From NCBI RefSeq assembly GCF_009729555.1, contig NZ_WODC01000007.1, positions 142,551-206,550 on the forward strand: DNA of 64,000 bases. Direction: 5' to 3'. Within the stretch, counting starts at the first letter, position 1; each line of letters opens with the position of its first letter. A model generated the notes under the pieces. It did not search any database. It was not told the DNA's origin and saw nothing but the letters and a program-made list of their open reading frames with translations. Positions 52,783-61,150 of this stretch are shown in pieces. The translations under genes and the position numbers were made by a program. The stretch is from Pseudodesulfovibrio alkaliphilus (lineage in GTDB: Bacteria; Desulfobacterota; Desulfovibrionia; Desulfovibrionales; Desulfovibrionaceae).

Positions 52783-54537
52783 ATGGGCCTTTTTTTATGC
52801 CTCCAAGGCAACACCTATCACTTCCGAATAGCCGTTCCCAAATCACTTCGCCCATATCTTGGTAAACGCGAAATCAAAAAATCCCTTTGCACCGGAAATA
52901 AACTTGTAGCAAGGGGGAATTCTTTGATATTAGGCGGAAAAGTTAAAAGAGCAATAAGCCTCGCGAGAATCACAATGAGCAACGACAAACTATCTGAAAT
53001 TGAAAAGTCTGAAATCATAAGAGGTTTTTTCGATTTTCTTCTAAAGGTTCAAGATCGCCATCTTGACACTGATTATTCAGATTACCCAATTCTTCGTTTG
53101 CTTGAGAAGGAGATGGGGTTAAATGTTCAGCCTTGCATCAGTGAAATGAGAAACAGCGAAGAAAATCAACTAAATAAAGCGATTAAAAACCATCATGATA
53201 AAGATTTTGAAAATCTAAAATTTTTAGTTGAAGCATCTGCTTTATATCATGAACAAAAATTGCCCAAAGGAGCATTTTGTGGCAGTTTTCTTAATGCTTT
53301 ATCGCTAGCACAAATAGACGCAACCAAAATCATTATTGCCCGCAAACAAGGGAATAATCCCCCCATTCCTGAACAATATCGAATAGATAAGCCTTTTAAT
53401 GAGCAACATCGGAACGTAACGCCTACGGAGTTTGAAAAAACAACATCTGTATCTCTAACAAAAGTCACAAAAGTCATTGAAGAATATTCAAAAGACAGGC
53501 TAGCCATTGGAAAATGGACTGATAAAACAAGAGAAGAAAACCACGCACTTTATAACAATTTCTTAGAATTCGCTGGCAAAGACATTCGATGTGCTGACAT
53601 CAACTATCACCTCATCAGTGAATTCAGGGATGCGTTAAAAAGGCTTCCTGCCAACAGAAAAAAATCTAAAAAATATAGGAGAAAAACAATTGCTCAAATC
53701 ATGAAAATGGACGTTCCCAATCCAATGTCCATCACAACAGTAAATAAAAACCTCAACAGACTTTCTACCATTCTCAACTTTGCGGTGAAACTCGGCTATA
53801 TGCCCACAAATCCAGCCGAAGGAATGGAAATACCGATTACCGAAAAAGACTCTGAACAAAGGAACATTTTCGACAATAGCGACCTACAAAAGCTTTTTAA
53901 CTCTGAACAGTATTATAATGATTCATTTCTACACCCATTTATGTTCTGGGCATGCCCTATTGCATTATTCACAGGCATGCGACAAACCGAAATTGCACAG
54001 TTACATCTATTTGACATTTATGAAAAAGATAGTATTTGGGTTGTCAATGTGAATGACAATGCAAAAGACAAAAAGGTAAAGAATAGAAATGCAAGACGAC
54101 TTATTCCACTACATTCATTCTTGGTGAATACCTTAAATCTTCCAAGGTATGTCAAACATTTGAAAGAGCAAGGGCATAAACGTCTATTCCCAGAAATCAA
54201 CTACCACAGAGATGGATACGGACAAGCCGTCAGTCGTTGGTTTAATGGTCATGGAGATGGAGTTACAACAGGCTACAAAAAAAACTGTGGAATAACAGAT
54301 GGGAAAAAGGTCTTTCATTCATTCCGGCATACAGTCATCAACCATTTGAAGCAAAAGCAAGTAGACGGCACCCTACTCCATGAATTCGATGGTCACTCAT
54401 TGGGAACAATGACCTATGACCGTTATGGGAAGGCTTTCACCCCAGAACTCATGTATGAAAAAATAGTGAGCCAGATCACATTCGACAAGGAATTGGACCT
54501 GGCTCACTTGATGAAGTCAAAATATGTTATAGATTAG
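52783..54537 (+). CDS. Tyrosine integrase of the island (DUF6538 N-terminal type)
   Basis: A 584-residue tyrosine recombinase. The N terminus (LFLCLQGNTYHFRIAVPKSL, then GKREIKKSL) matches the DUF6538 arm-binding domain. The catalytic residues are Arg400 in TGMRQTEIAQL, His512 and Arg515 in HSFRHTVINHL, His538 in DGHSLG and the likely nucleophile Tyr548 in YDRYGKAF. All are present, so it may be active. It is much more AT-rich than the host genes and sits next to the ssrA attachment site, which it presumably targets. The lack of an obvious excisionase gene is notable. Confidence 0.93.
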   Translation: MGLFLCLQGNTYHFRIAVPKSLRPYLGKREIKKSLCTGNKLVARGNSLILGGKVKRAISLARITMSNDKLSEIEKSEIIRGFFDFLLKVQDRHLDTDYSDYPILRLLEKEMGLNVQPCISEMRNSEENQLNKAIKNHHDKDFENLKFLVEASALYHEQKLPKGAFCGSFLNALSLAQIDATKIIIARKQGNNPPIPEQYRIDKPFNEQHRNVTPTEFEKTTSVSLTKVTKVIEEYSKDRLAIGKWTDKTREENHALYNNFLEFAGKDIRCADINYHLISEFRDALKRLPANRKKSKKYRRKTIAQIMKMDVPNPMSITTVNKNLNRLSTILNFAVKLGYMPTNPAEGMEIPITEKDSEQRNIFDNSDLQKLFNSEQYYNDSFLHPFMFWACPIALFTGMRQTEIAQLHLFDIYEKDSIWVVNVNDNAKDKKVKNRNARRLIPLHSFLVNTLNLPRYVKHLKEQGHKRLFPEINYHRDGYGQAVSRWFNGHGDGVTTGYKKNCGITDGKKVFHSFRHTVINHLKQKQVDGTLLHEFDGHSLGTMTYDRYGKAFTPELMYEKIVSQITFDKELDLAHLMKSKYVID

Positions 54538-54690
54538 AATTCGTTTTACCGATTCAGTTTATCCCAATTTTGTTTTCACGCTTACCTTCTTCCCAACTCA
54601 AAAATAAACCTTCAACCCCATCTCATTTATGCTCTCGTCCTCGTGTAGATACCGGGAAGAGGCTCTTTTTAAGACACTTTAGATTGAAAA

Positions 54691-54793
54691 AGGTATCCAC
54701 ATGGCCCAAAGGGGGTAAAATGCGTTCTAGAGATTCTATTTCTTTACTATCCTGTAAGATCACTCAAGGTTGTTGCGGCTCTAGCGTTAATCT
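54691..54793 (+). repeat. Imperfect direct repeat, copy A (about 100 bp)
   Basis: Shares with 58629-58731 a 36-base block (three mismatches; core AAAGGGGGTAAAATGCGTTC) and a 3' block of about 24 bases (GTTGTTGCGGCTCTAGCGTT), with a diverged middle of nearly equal length. CTAGAG and CTCTAG inside the copy can pair, and CTAGGG in copy B keeps this with a G-U pair. The frame is broken in copy B, so it is not coding. The remaining bases of the 54538-54854 gap hold nothing I recognise. Confidence 0.85.
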
Positions 54794-54854
54794 TTGAAGG
54801 GCTGTAATTGATTGGTGCTTCTAACGCTTTTCAGCCCCTTGCCATCATTACATT

Positions 54855-55754
54855 TTATCGGGCAGCACTTTTCACAAAAAAATATGCAAATGCGAAAAGA
54901 AGCGACCAGCCCAAATATTTAAAAAATAAACGCTTTTTTGAGATTATAGCACCGGCTGGCATGGATGCTTCTATGTACTCAATGTCTGACTCTCCTGATC
55001 GTAATGGTAAAATAAATCGATCCCGAATAGTAACACGAGGCACTTGCTCACTTCTAAACATAAAGGCAATCTCGATAGAGGCACCAGAGTAAACCATGCC
55101 TCCAGCGAAATATCCTTCATACCAATATGAAGCTTCAACTTGGTTGTTCTTGTTCGATATATATGTAGGAAGACCGATAGCTATATTTACATTTGGACCT
55201 GAATTTGTAAGCTCAGCAAAAACAAGCGTACAGTTCCCAATACGTTTCATATGCTGATTATATTCTATGTTTGAAATTCTTAAAGCGTATGAACCGCACA
55301 TTGTCTTTATATTTGTTTGAAAGACATCTTTTCCTTCTAGAAAAACTTCCGATACATTCTTTTGAAGTTCATTCCAACTCCACCATAATGTGCTTGTAGT
55401 CTTTATCAGATTGTGCGCTGGTTTCGTAAAATCAGATGTTGTTATGATGAGGGCACTATTACATCCATAATAACTTTTTGCTCCTATTACTTGATTAACA
55501 TTTTTAACATCAACTTTGTTTTTTTTGTGGTATCTTTTTACCTGAACTGCTATTTTAGTGCCATTTTTACTGACTATTATGTCAGCTCCATAGTCTCCCG
55601 AGTATGAGGTCGGCTGCACTTCGTAACCTTTTTTGACGAACAAATACGCAATAAAGTCTTCAAAATCCAATGGGTCCATGTCTTGGAATCGTATAGGTAG
55701 CGAATGTTGCAATATTTGTTTTATTTTCAGTTTCGAGAAATCAGTTTTTGGCAT
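54855..55754 (-). CDS. Mrr-type restriction endonuclease-like protein with C-terminal membrane helix
   Basis: A 299-residue protein. Residues about 27-130 are an Mrr_cat nuclease domain: Glu32 in PLDFEDFIAYLF, then Asp58 in SGDYGADIIV and Gln71-x-Lys73 in IAVQVKRY, the D-x(n)-Q-x-K catalytic set. A beta-rich domain of unknown type follows (about 155-265), and a membrane helix ends the protein (about 278-296, YLGWSLLFAFAYFFV). Mrr-like enzymes cut modified or foreign DNA; membrane attachment is unusual. ATG 55754 has GAGAG upstream; a GTG at 55823 would overlap the neighbour. Probably one operon with the zinc-ribbon gene. Confidence 0.8.
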   Translation of the reverse strand: MPKTDFSKLKIKQILQHSLPIRFQDMDPLDFEDFIAYLFVKKGYEVQPTSYSGDYGADIIVSKNGTKIAVQVKRYHKKNKVDVKNVNQVIGAKSYYGCNSALIITTSDFTKPAHNLIKTTSTLWWSWNELQKNVSEVFLEGKDVFQTNIKTMCGSYALRISNIEYNQHMKRIGNCTLVFAELTNSGPNVNIAIGLPTYISNKNNQVEASYWYEGYFAGGMVYSGASIEIAFMFRSEQVPRVTIRDRFILPLRSGESDIEYIEASMPAGAIISKKRLFFKYLGWSLLFAFAYFFVKSAAR

Positions 55755-55791
55755 AACACTCTCGTTTAAAGAATATAAAAAATGTTCATTA

Positions 55792-56172
55792 TCAAATTGT
55801 ATTTGGTTCGATTTCTGAGCCACAGTGCTTGCATTTAATTGCTTTTGCTTTAATTAGCTCTGCACAGTAAGGGCATTCTTTTTCTTTTTGTGATGTTTGA
55901 ATTCTGTTATAAGTCAAGTCACAACATGTTGAACACCAGCCTTCTTCTTCTTTGACTTTACCACATTTCATACAAACATATTTTGAATTGCATTCATTGG
56001 TTTTTATTTCGCTTGTTGTATTTTGAAAATCGTCTTTGGTGATAAGAATATGAACCAAGGCTATAGGCCAGATGATTAGTCCATAAAAAAACCATGCGAT
56101 TGCACCTTTTCCTTTTGAATTGGCTATCATCGCTACAATTATTGCCATTATAATCCAAAAAGCAATCAACAT
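55792..56172 (-). CDS. Membrane protein with two zinc-ribbon motifs
   Basis: A 126-residue protein with two N-terminal helices (about 2-18 and 25-45) and a cytoplasmic tail bearing two cysteine quartets: Cys67-70-80-83 (CMKCGKVKEEEGWCSTC) and Cys100-103-114-117 (CPYCAELIKAKAIKCKHC). The second quartet is a classic zinc ribbon. Its stop is 37 bases before the Mrr-like gene, so they are likely cotranscribed, and both carry membrane segments. A partner or regulator of the nuclease is a reasonable guess, not shown. Confidence 0.75.
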   Translation of the reverse strand: MLIAFWIIMAIIVAMIANSKGKGAIAWFFYGLIIWPIALVHILITKDDFQNTTSEIKTNECNSKYVCMKCGKVKEEEGWCSTCCDLTYNRIQTSQKEKECPYCAELIKAKAIKCKHCGSEIEPNTI

Positions 56173-56273
56173 TTCGACTCCCTTTTACGAGCGGCTAGGG
56201 GTGATTCTTATAAATTGTTTACCCATTACACTTGTTTTCTGTCACTGTAAACTTTTGAAAAAAAATGTGCCGC

Positions 56274-56301
56274 CCTCCCTACTGGCCGATACGGGGCCGG
56301 G
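56274..56301 (+). repeat. 28-bp direct repeat, copy 1
   Basis: CCTCCCTACTGGCCGATACG followed by GGGCCGGG is identical at 61054-61081. AAATGTGC precedes both copies, with a three-base insertion in this one. GC-rich within AT-rich island DNA. Confidence 0.9.
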
Positions 56302-56320
56302 GGGTTGACGATCCAAAGGA

Positions 56321-56330
56321 GGGGGGGGGG
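56321..56330 (+). repeat. Homopolymeric G10 tract
   Basis: Ten consecutive G in the divergent non-coding region, about 150 bases upstream of the zinc-ribbon gene start and 370 upstream of the recombinase. Such tracts can slip during replication. Confidence 0.9.
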
Positions 56331-56696
56331 CAGGTCTCTGTGTTTCAATAATGAATTGCCCATACATCAATGAATAGAATTTCTATTTCGCGTTTTAGGT
56401 CCGTTCTGGCAGGGTGATACCTATTTCTTTCTAAAATGCCGCCAGAGCGCTCGTATGAAGAAATTCGGGCATATCTGTGTAAGGGGTCAAGGCTGGTTTT
56501 CATCTCTGCGAACAAATTACCTCCAAGTGGTGGCTCTTGTTCCTGTCCAGAAGGTACACCTTGTGAGACTCTCTGCCGGACCTCGGCAATCCGTATTTCA
56601 CCGTGTCACAAAAGGTTGCAATCTAATTTCTTGACACACTTTCCCATATTGTCTAGAGGTTCATTTACACAGCGCTTCAAACAAAGGGGAACAGAA

Positions 56697-57245
56697 ATGA
56701 CTAACATCGGTTACATCAGAGTGAGCAGTGTAGATCAAAAGACAGATAGGCAGCTTGACGGCGTGAAGCTCGATGAAGTGTTTAAAGAGAAGGCCAGCGC
56801 AGGGACAATGAAACGCCCTGTTCTGGAAGAGTGTATGAGATTCGTGAGGAAGGGGGACATACTCCACGTTCATTCTATCGACCGCCTTGCCCGTAACCTT
56901 GGCGACCTCCTGTCCATCCTCAAGACCCTGACGGGCAAGGGGGTGGCCTTAGAGTTTCATAAAGAACGCCTGACGTTCACCGGGGAGGACAACCCTTTCC
57001 AGACTCTCCAGCTTCAAATCATTGGTTCTGTTGCTCAGTTTGAACGAGCTATTATCCGTGAGCGTCAGCGTGAGGGCATAGCCAAGGCACAAGCCAAGGG
57101 GAAGCATTGCGGCAGGAAGCCCACGCTCACGCCTGAACAGGTGCAAGAAATCAGGGATAAGATTGCGGCAGGAGCGGAGAAGAAGGCATTGGCCACAGAG
57201 TACGGGGTCAGTCGTCAGACCCTCTACAGGATACTGGGGGGGTGA
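56697..57245 (+). CDS. Serine recombinase (Pin/Hin or Tn3-resolvase type)
   Basis: A 182-residue small serine recombinase. The catalytic Ser10 lies in IGYIRVSSVDQKTDRQ with Arg8, and HVHSIDRLARNLGDLL carries the conserved Asp-Arg-Leu-x-Arg. The C-terminal DNA-binding helix-turn-helix is in KPTLTPEQVQEIRDKIAAG and KALATEYGVSRQTLYRIL. AGGGG precedes ATG 56697. It is less AT-rich than the other island genes, hinting at separate acquisition. Invertase or resolvase role depends on sites that I could not identify. Confidence 0.9.
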   Translation: MTNIGYIRVSSVDQKTDRQLDGVKLDEVFKEKASAGTMKRPVLEECMRFVRKGDILHVHSIDRLARNLGDLLSILKTLTGKGVALEFHKERLTFTGEDNPFQTLQLQIIGSVAQFERAIIRERQREGIAKAQAKGKHCGRKPTLTPEQVQEIRDKIAAGAEKKALATEYGVSRQTLYRILGG

Positions 57246-57507
57246 GGGGGAAGAATTTCGTATTACAATCTGTATTACAGGGGCGGCTCTCTATCCCGCC
57301 TTCTCTGCTGGGAATGTACTTATTTACAGGGAATACAAATTATTGGCGTAAATGGTTTTTGAGATTTTAGTATTTCTCTTATTGGCACTGTGCTACAAAA
57401 AATGAGTTATTTACTGTTTAAAGTAAAATTATTCTTTAAAGCGTTTGTAAAAGCTCTTTTGAAACTGTTGGTCGCTCAGTAAATACAGCCCAACAGCATG
57501 AATTAAG

Positions 57508-58185
57508 CTAATGTCTTAATTTGTCACTGTATGAAAGCATGGTTCTATCAGTTTCAAATGTTTTTGGAACAACGGAGGAACCAAAACGATTGTTCTTTTG
57601 TGCGGCCATTTTTTTTTGATTTTCTTTTGCTAGATAAGATACTCTTTTAAAACATTTTTTGAATTCAACCCCTTCTCGCTCACTCCTTTTCAGCATGTAA
57701 CTAGATACACCTTTTTCATTTTTATATTTGTTACATCTATCACCTATGCCTTCATATCCATCTGAGTGCCTTGATATAAACGCTATCCACTCATTAAATA
57801 TATCACTTTGCAATCTATATGCGCTTTGATACTTAGAGCCATCGACACATATGAAGAGATGATAATGAGACTTGCGCGTCGATGATTCTTCTTTTACCCA
57901 GAAATATTTCCAAAATATGTTTTTTCGCTGTTGTTTCTTTGTGTAAAAAGACAAGAATTGCCTTAGAATTTTATTGTCTTTTAATATGTTGTGATTTTCA
58001 TTATGCTTTGATCGTGCATTTAGATCAATTCGAAATAACAGAATCTTCGAGCGTTTAGACAAGCAGTAGTGGATAAGTCTATATGAACGCTCTAGAATGT
58101 GCTCGTAACAGCCAGAGTTACGAGTGTCTATTGGGAGGTTGTTCCAACTCTCGTAAGTTACTTTCCGTTTTATTAGCTTTGGCAT
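57508..58185 (-). CDS. Inovirus Gp2-like (YagK/YfjJ family) protein
   Basis: A 225-residue basic protein. LFRIDLNARSKHNEN near residue 50, KYFWVKEESSTRKSHYHLFI near 94-111 and the downstream IFNEWIAFISRH fit the inovirus-type Gp2/YagK family (DUF3296), in which SHYHLF carries an HUH-like pair (His107, His109). The family is linked to rolling-circle-type replication of filamentous-phage-related elements. ATG 58185 has GGAG six bases upstream; a TTG four codons earlier is less likely. Strongly AT-rich. Confidence 0.72.
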   Translation of the reverse strand: MPKLIKRKVTYESWNNLPIDTRNSGCYEHILERSYRLIHYCLSKRSKILLFRIDLNARSKHNENHNILKDNKILRQFLSFYTKKQQRKNIFWKYFWVKEESSTRKSHYHLFICVDGSKYQSAYRLQSDIFNEWIAFISRHSDGYEGIGDRCNKYKNEKGVSSYMLKRSEREGVEFKKCFKRVSYLAKENQKKMAAQKNNRFGSSVVPKTFETDRTMLSYSDKLRH

Positions 58186-58817
58186 TATACACTCCAAGTC
58201 AAGAGCTAGATATGAGTTCTAAAGTAGCCCCATTAGATAATACTATAATACCCGCTGAAATTACAGAAGCAGGCGATTGAAAACCATTCTCATTTGCGGG
58301 CTTTCACTCCCAAAGAGTTCAAAAGAGGTTGACTGACTTAGGGGCATGTTTTCATCTTATTTTTTAGCATGTTAATTATATTTTTTGTATTTTAACAATC
58401 ATAATTTTCTCTTTAAGGCTTACATATCCCGCAAGGTTTGAATCCTGCCTGAATTGCTTCCTGCCTATTCTGGAAAAGCTCTGTGCAGTTTTTGCAATTG
58501 AAGTACCTACATCCTTGATCGTGAAAGACTCGCGACTTGTTGTTGCCGTGAAAATACACACTGCGCACACCCTCTGAACACCCTTAAGAACACGTGTATT
58601 GCCCCCTGTGAGGCATCCTGAGTCGAAAAAAGTACCACATAGCTCAAAGGGGGTAAAATGCGTTCTAGGGGCTACAGTTATTAGTATATATGGCAAGATC
58701 ATTGAAAGTTGTTGCGGCTCTAGCGTTAATTATTGATTTGGGAACTTTGTAGAAATATCTGCCTGTGAAGAGGCAGAGGTTTCAAGCGATGATTTCAAAT
58801 ACCCATTGTAAATCAGC
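58186..58817. other. Non-coding stretch containing repeat copy B
   Basis: About 630 AT-rich bases between the Gp2-like gene and the 185-residue gene. The only structured element found is the direct repeat at 58629-58731. A 108-codon minus-strand frame (58376-58702) runs through that repeat and has no family match, so it was not called. Confidence 0.55.
58629..58731 (+). repeat. Imperfect direct repeat, copy B (about 100 bp)
   Basis: Partner of 54691-54793. Direct orientation, 3.9 kb apart. The copies bracket the nuclease pair, the serine recombinase and the Gp2-like gene. Confidence 0.85.
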
Positions 58818-59375
58818 TTAGCCAATCTTCTTAAGCGTTCGAATCAAACCATCTTGGTCATACAGTTGCAAATTCCCTTCGCTGTCAATAAAATACATTT
58901 CACCAAATTCGCTAAACTGGTTTTCGAACAATTGTTTGCACTTAGTATCTTGCACAATACAAAATCGATACCCCTTACTATGCGAAGGATTAACAGCAAG
59001 AATAAATTTTGAATCTTCTTTTTTAAGCGTGTATGTTGCCCCCTCTTGAATTTCATCAATCCACGATCCTAGATCATCAGCAGCGAGATTAATTTGTTTT
59101 TTAAGCAAGGCTTCATTTGTAATAGTTAATCCTAACTCAACCTGCAAGTGAGGATTGAATATCCCTACAGCCCAAGCATCATCTGTAGTTGGATGTTGAC
59201 TAGGGAGATAAAAGCTAAAGTGAGAAAAAATACATTTTTTCCCTTTTAGCTTGTGAAGCGACTCGCATATCTTCGAAATTTTATCTTTTGATAATTTCTG
59301 CTTTAACAGAATGTCGGCAGTATATTTATTGCTTCCATCGCCTGTTTCATTAATAATTTCATAATATTCGTTCAC
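58818..59375 (-). CDS. Island protein of unknown function (185 residues)
   Basis: A soluble, charged protein I cannot assign. It contains SHFSFYLPSQHPTTDDAWAV near residue 50 and LAADDLGSWIDEIQEGATY near 97, and a C-terminal domain ending YFIDSEGNLQLYDQDGL. GTG 59375 is chosen because GGGAG lies five bases before it (GGAGGGAGCTAGAGTG); a GTG at 59441 would add 22 residues without a ribosome binding site. It lies downstream of the lipoprotein gene on the same strand, 116 bases away, and the two have near-identical translation starts. Confidence 0.65.
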   Translation of the reverse strand: MNEYYEIINETGDGSNKYTADILLKQKLSKDKISKICESLHKLKGKKCIFSHFSFYLPSQHPTTDDAWAVGIFNPHLQVELGLTITNEALLKKQINLAADDLGSWIDEIQEGATYTLKKEDSKFILAVNPSHSKGYRFCIVQDTKCKQLFENQFSEFGEMYFIDSEGNLQLYDQDGLIRTLKKIG

Positions 59376-59491
59376 TCTAGCTCCCTCCAAAGACGTATGA
59401 AATTTAGCGGCATTTGCCTTGTATTCGAAACCTTCTGACACTAATAACTTATTTTGTTAATACATGGCTAAAGATGTTGTAAGCAGTTTTG

Positions 59492-60961
59492 TTAAATCGA
59501 GTTCTTTATTAAACTATAAAGTTTTATGGTGCTTGCGATGTTGTTTTTCTGAGTGGAGGAAACTGTAAAATCACTAGTACCTTCATTCCCATAAAACCGG
59601 ATGATTGTCTTGTTAGATTGACTGATTTTCTCTGCAACAGTGTATAATGTGTTTGACAAATCCCCATCAAAAGTTTCCCACACTCTGTCAGTACTGTCTC
59701 TGTCAAAATTTAACGAAGGAGAATTGTAAACATATTCGTCAGCAACTACGCTAAATCTGTTTACAAACAACCAATCATAAGCATGATAGGTTAATTCAAA
59801 CCTACCCCAGACTTCTTTGTTTCGTATTCCTAAATACACTGACACAGAGCACCAAGTCTGGTCTTCATTGCTATGCCTGTTGCTAATAAAATACTTTTTG
59901 TCAAATTCTTTGTATGACACACTATAATCAAGCAAATACTCTGCAACTTGGATTTTGTTTTTTGACATGTTTTCTACAAGTTTTCGAATATTGTCTATGT
60001 CGTGCTTCTTAAGAGTTTCACCCGTGTTGGTAAAATAGTTGTTCCAGCGTCGATCATAAGATACAAATTTGACAGACGACCCCTTTATGAGGGGTTGTCC
60101 AACATAGGCAACATCCTCCATATAATCAGAATACCACATAATATCTGCATGCTTAAAATTTGAGCCAAGCGGTTCATGGCTATACTCTCGATAGTAAACC
60201 GTTTTTCCTGTTTGCAAAACAAATGCATAATAGTTATAATTGTCTATTTTAATTGGTTTTTCTTGTGATAAATACCCACGCAGCATAGAGTATTTTCCCC
60301 AATTATCCATAATTTCATTACTACCTGGGTAAGTGACAAAGTAAGTATTGAAATTGTCGCTAGCCAAATGGATAAGAATAATTTCCCGTTTTCCATTTGC
60401 TTTATATGAATGGAATTGGTTTTGGCTTGTTGAATAATTTTGTATTGCTTCAACTGAGGTCACTGTCGTTGAAGTCAAATCAATATTCACTACTGGAGTA
60501 AGTATGTTGATAGGCATTGACTCCAATTCTGCTTTTATAGAATTCATTCTAATTTGAAGTGTTTTGGAGTCAGCATGGTCATTTTGATCTCTATATGATG
60601 TATAATTTCCCGATTGGTAATCAATGTATTGGCATGAGGCAATTACTAGAACAGCATCATCCATTTCGATCATTTTGAATTCAATGTGGGCTTTGTACAA
60701 TCCGTGTGAAAAAAGTGAAGCCTTAGTCCACAATTTTTGCAGTTCGTTTTCAAATATTAATATATTGTTGGTGTCCGAAACGGTTGTGAAGCCTTCCGCT
60801 GCCATCATGTCTTTAAACGCATCAATCATTTGCCGTGAATATGGTCTATCAATTACAACCTCAGGTTTGCCACTAGTCGTAGAATGATTCACTTTTATTG
60901 TACTCGCGCATCCAGAGAACAAGATCGATATGGCGAATAATATGCAAATTTTTCTAACCAC
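59492..60961 (-). CDS. Large lipoprotein of unknown function
   Basis: A 489-residue lipoprotein. From the GTG at 60961 it starts MVRKICILFAISILFSGC, with the lipobox cysteine at 18. Family unknown; the C-terminal segment RVWETFDGDLSNTLYTVAEK and IIRFYGNEGTSDFTVSS resembles beta-rich regions of small bacterial lipoproteins that bind the cell surface. GGAG lies five bases before the GTG, whereas the ATG at 61003 has no site and would break the signal peptide layout. AT-rich throughout. Possibly a surface-exposed cargo protein of the island. Confidence 0.7.
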   Translation of the reverse strand: MVRKICILFAISILFSGCASTIKVNHSTTSGKPEVVIDRPYSRQMIDAFKDMMAAEGFTTVSDTNNILIFENELQKLWTKASLFSHGLYKAHIEFKMIEMDDAVLVIASCQYIDYQSGNYTSYRDQNDHADSKTLQIRMNSIKAELESMPINILTPVVNIDLTSTTVTSVEAIQNYSTSQNQFHSYKANGKREIILIHLASDNFNTYFVTYPGSNEIMDNWGKYSMLRGYLSQEKPIKIDNYNYYAFVLQTGKTVYYREYSHEPLGSNFKHADIMWYSDYMEDVAYVGQPLIKGSSVKFVSYDRRWNNYFTNTGETLKKHDIDNIRKLVENMSKNKIQVAEYLLDYSVSYKEFDKKYFISNRHSNEDQTWCSVSVYLGIRNKEVWGRFELTYHAYDWLFVNRFSVVADEYVYNSPSLNFDRDSTDRVWETFDGDLSNTLYTVAEKISQSNKTIIRFYGNEGTSDFTVSSTQKNNIASTIKLYSLIKNSI

Positions 60962-61053
60962 TCTAACTCCATTGGTTTTTTCATTAAGTCTAACTAATTC
61001 CATGTAACATATCTGCGATTATTGACTATGTAAATACCTGGCCCAGAAATGTG

Positions 61054-61081
61054 CCTCCCTACTGGCCGATACGGGGCCGGG
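61054..61081 (+). repeat. 28-bp direct repeat, copy 2
   Basis: Identical to 56274-56301, in the same orientation. It lies between the lipoprotein gene start and the attR arm sites. Confidence 0.9.
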
Positions 61082-61150
61082 TGGTGAAGATATTCAGAAC
61101 AATGCCCCACATCTTGATTCCCCTCCAAGAAACCAATTGACAAGATTTTC

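Larger units (their letters stand above)
56173..56696. other. Non-coding stretch with repeat and G10 tract between divergent island genes
   Basis: The 524 bases between the zinc-ribbon gene and the serine recombinase contain one copy of a 28-bp repeat (56274-56301) and a run of ten G at 56321-56330. The frame open upstream of the recombinase (from 56436) has no ribosome binding site or family match and is not annotated. Promoters for both divergent genes should lie here; none could be fixed. Confidence 0.6.

Noticed and set aside
54570..54797. 75-codon plus-strand frame after the integrase
   Set aside because: It runs through repeat copy A, and the equivalent frame in copy B has stop codons, so the repeat is not conserved as protein.
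56436..56696. N-terminal extension of the serine recombinase
   Set aside because: The catalytic domain starts at ATG 56697 with a good ribosome binding site; the extension is cysteine- and proline-rich with no match.
58376..58702. 108-codon minus-strand frame
   Set aside because: No ribosome binding site, no family match, and overlap with non-coding repeat copy B.
54691..58731. Integron attC sites as an explanation of the 100-bp repeats
   Set aside because: The pairing CTAG segments and GTTAAT are only loosely attC-like; the R and L box consensus is not met and no integron integrase is present.
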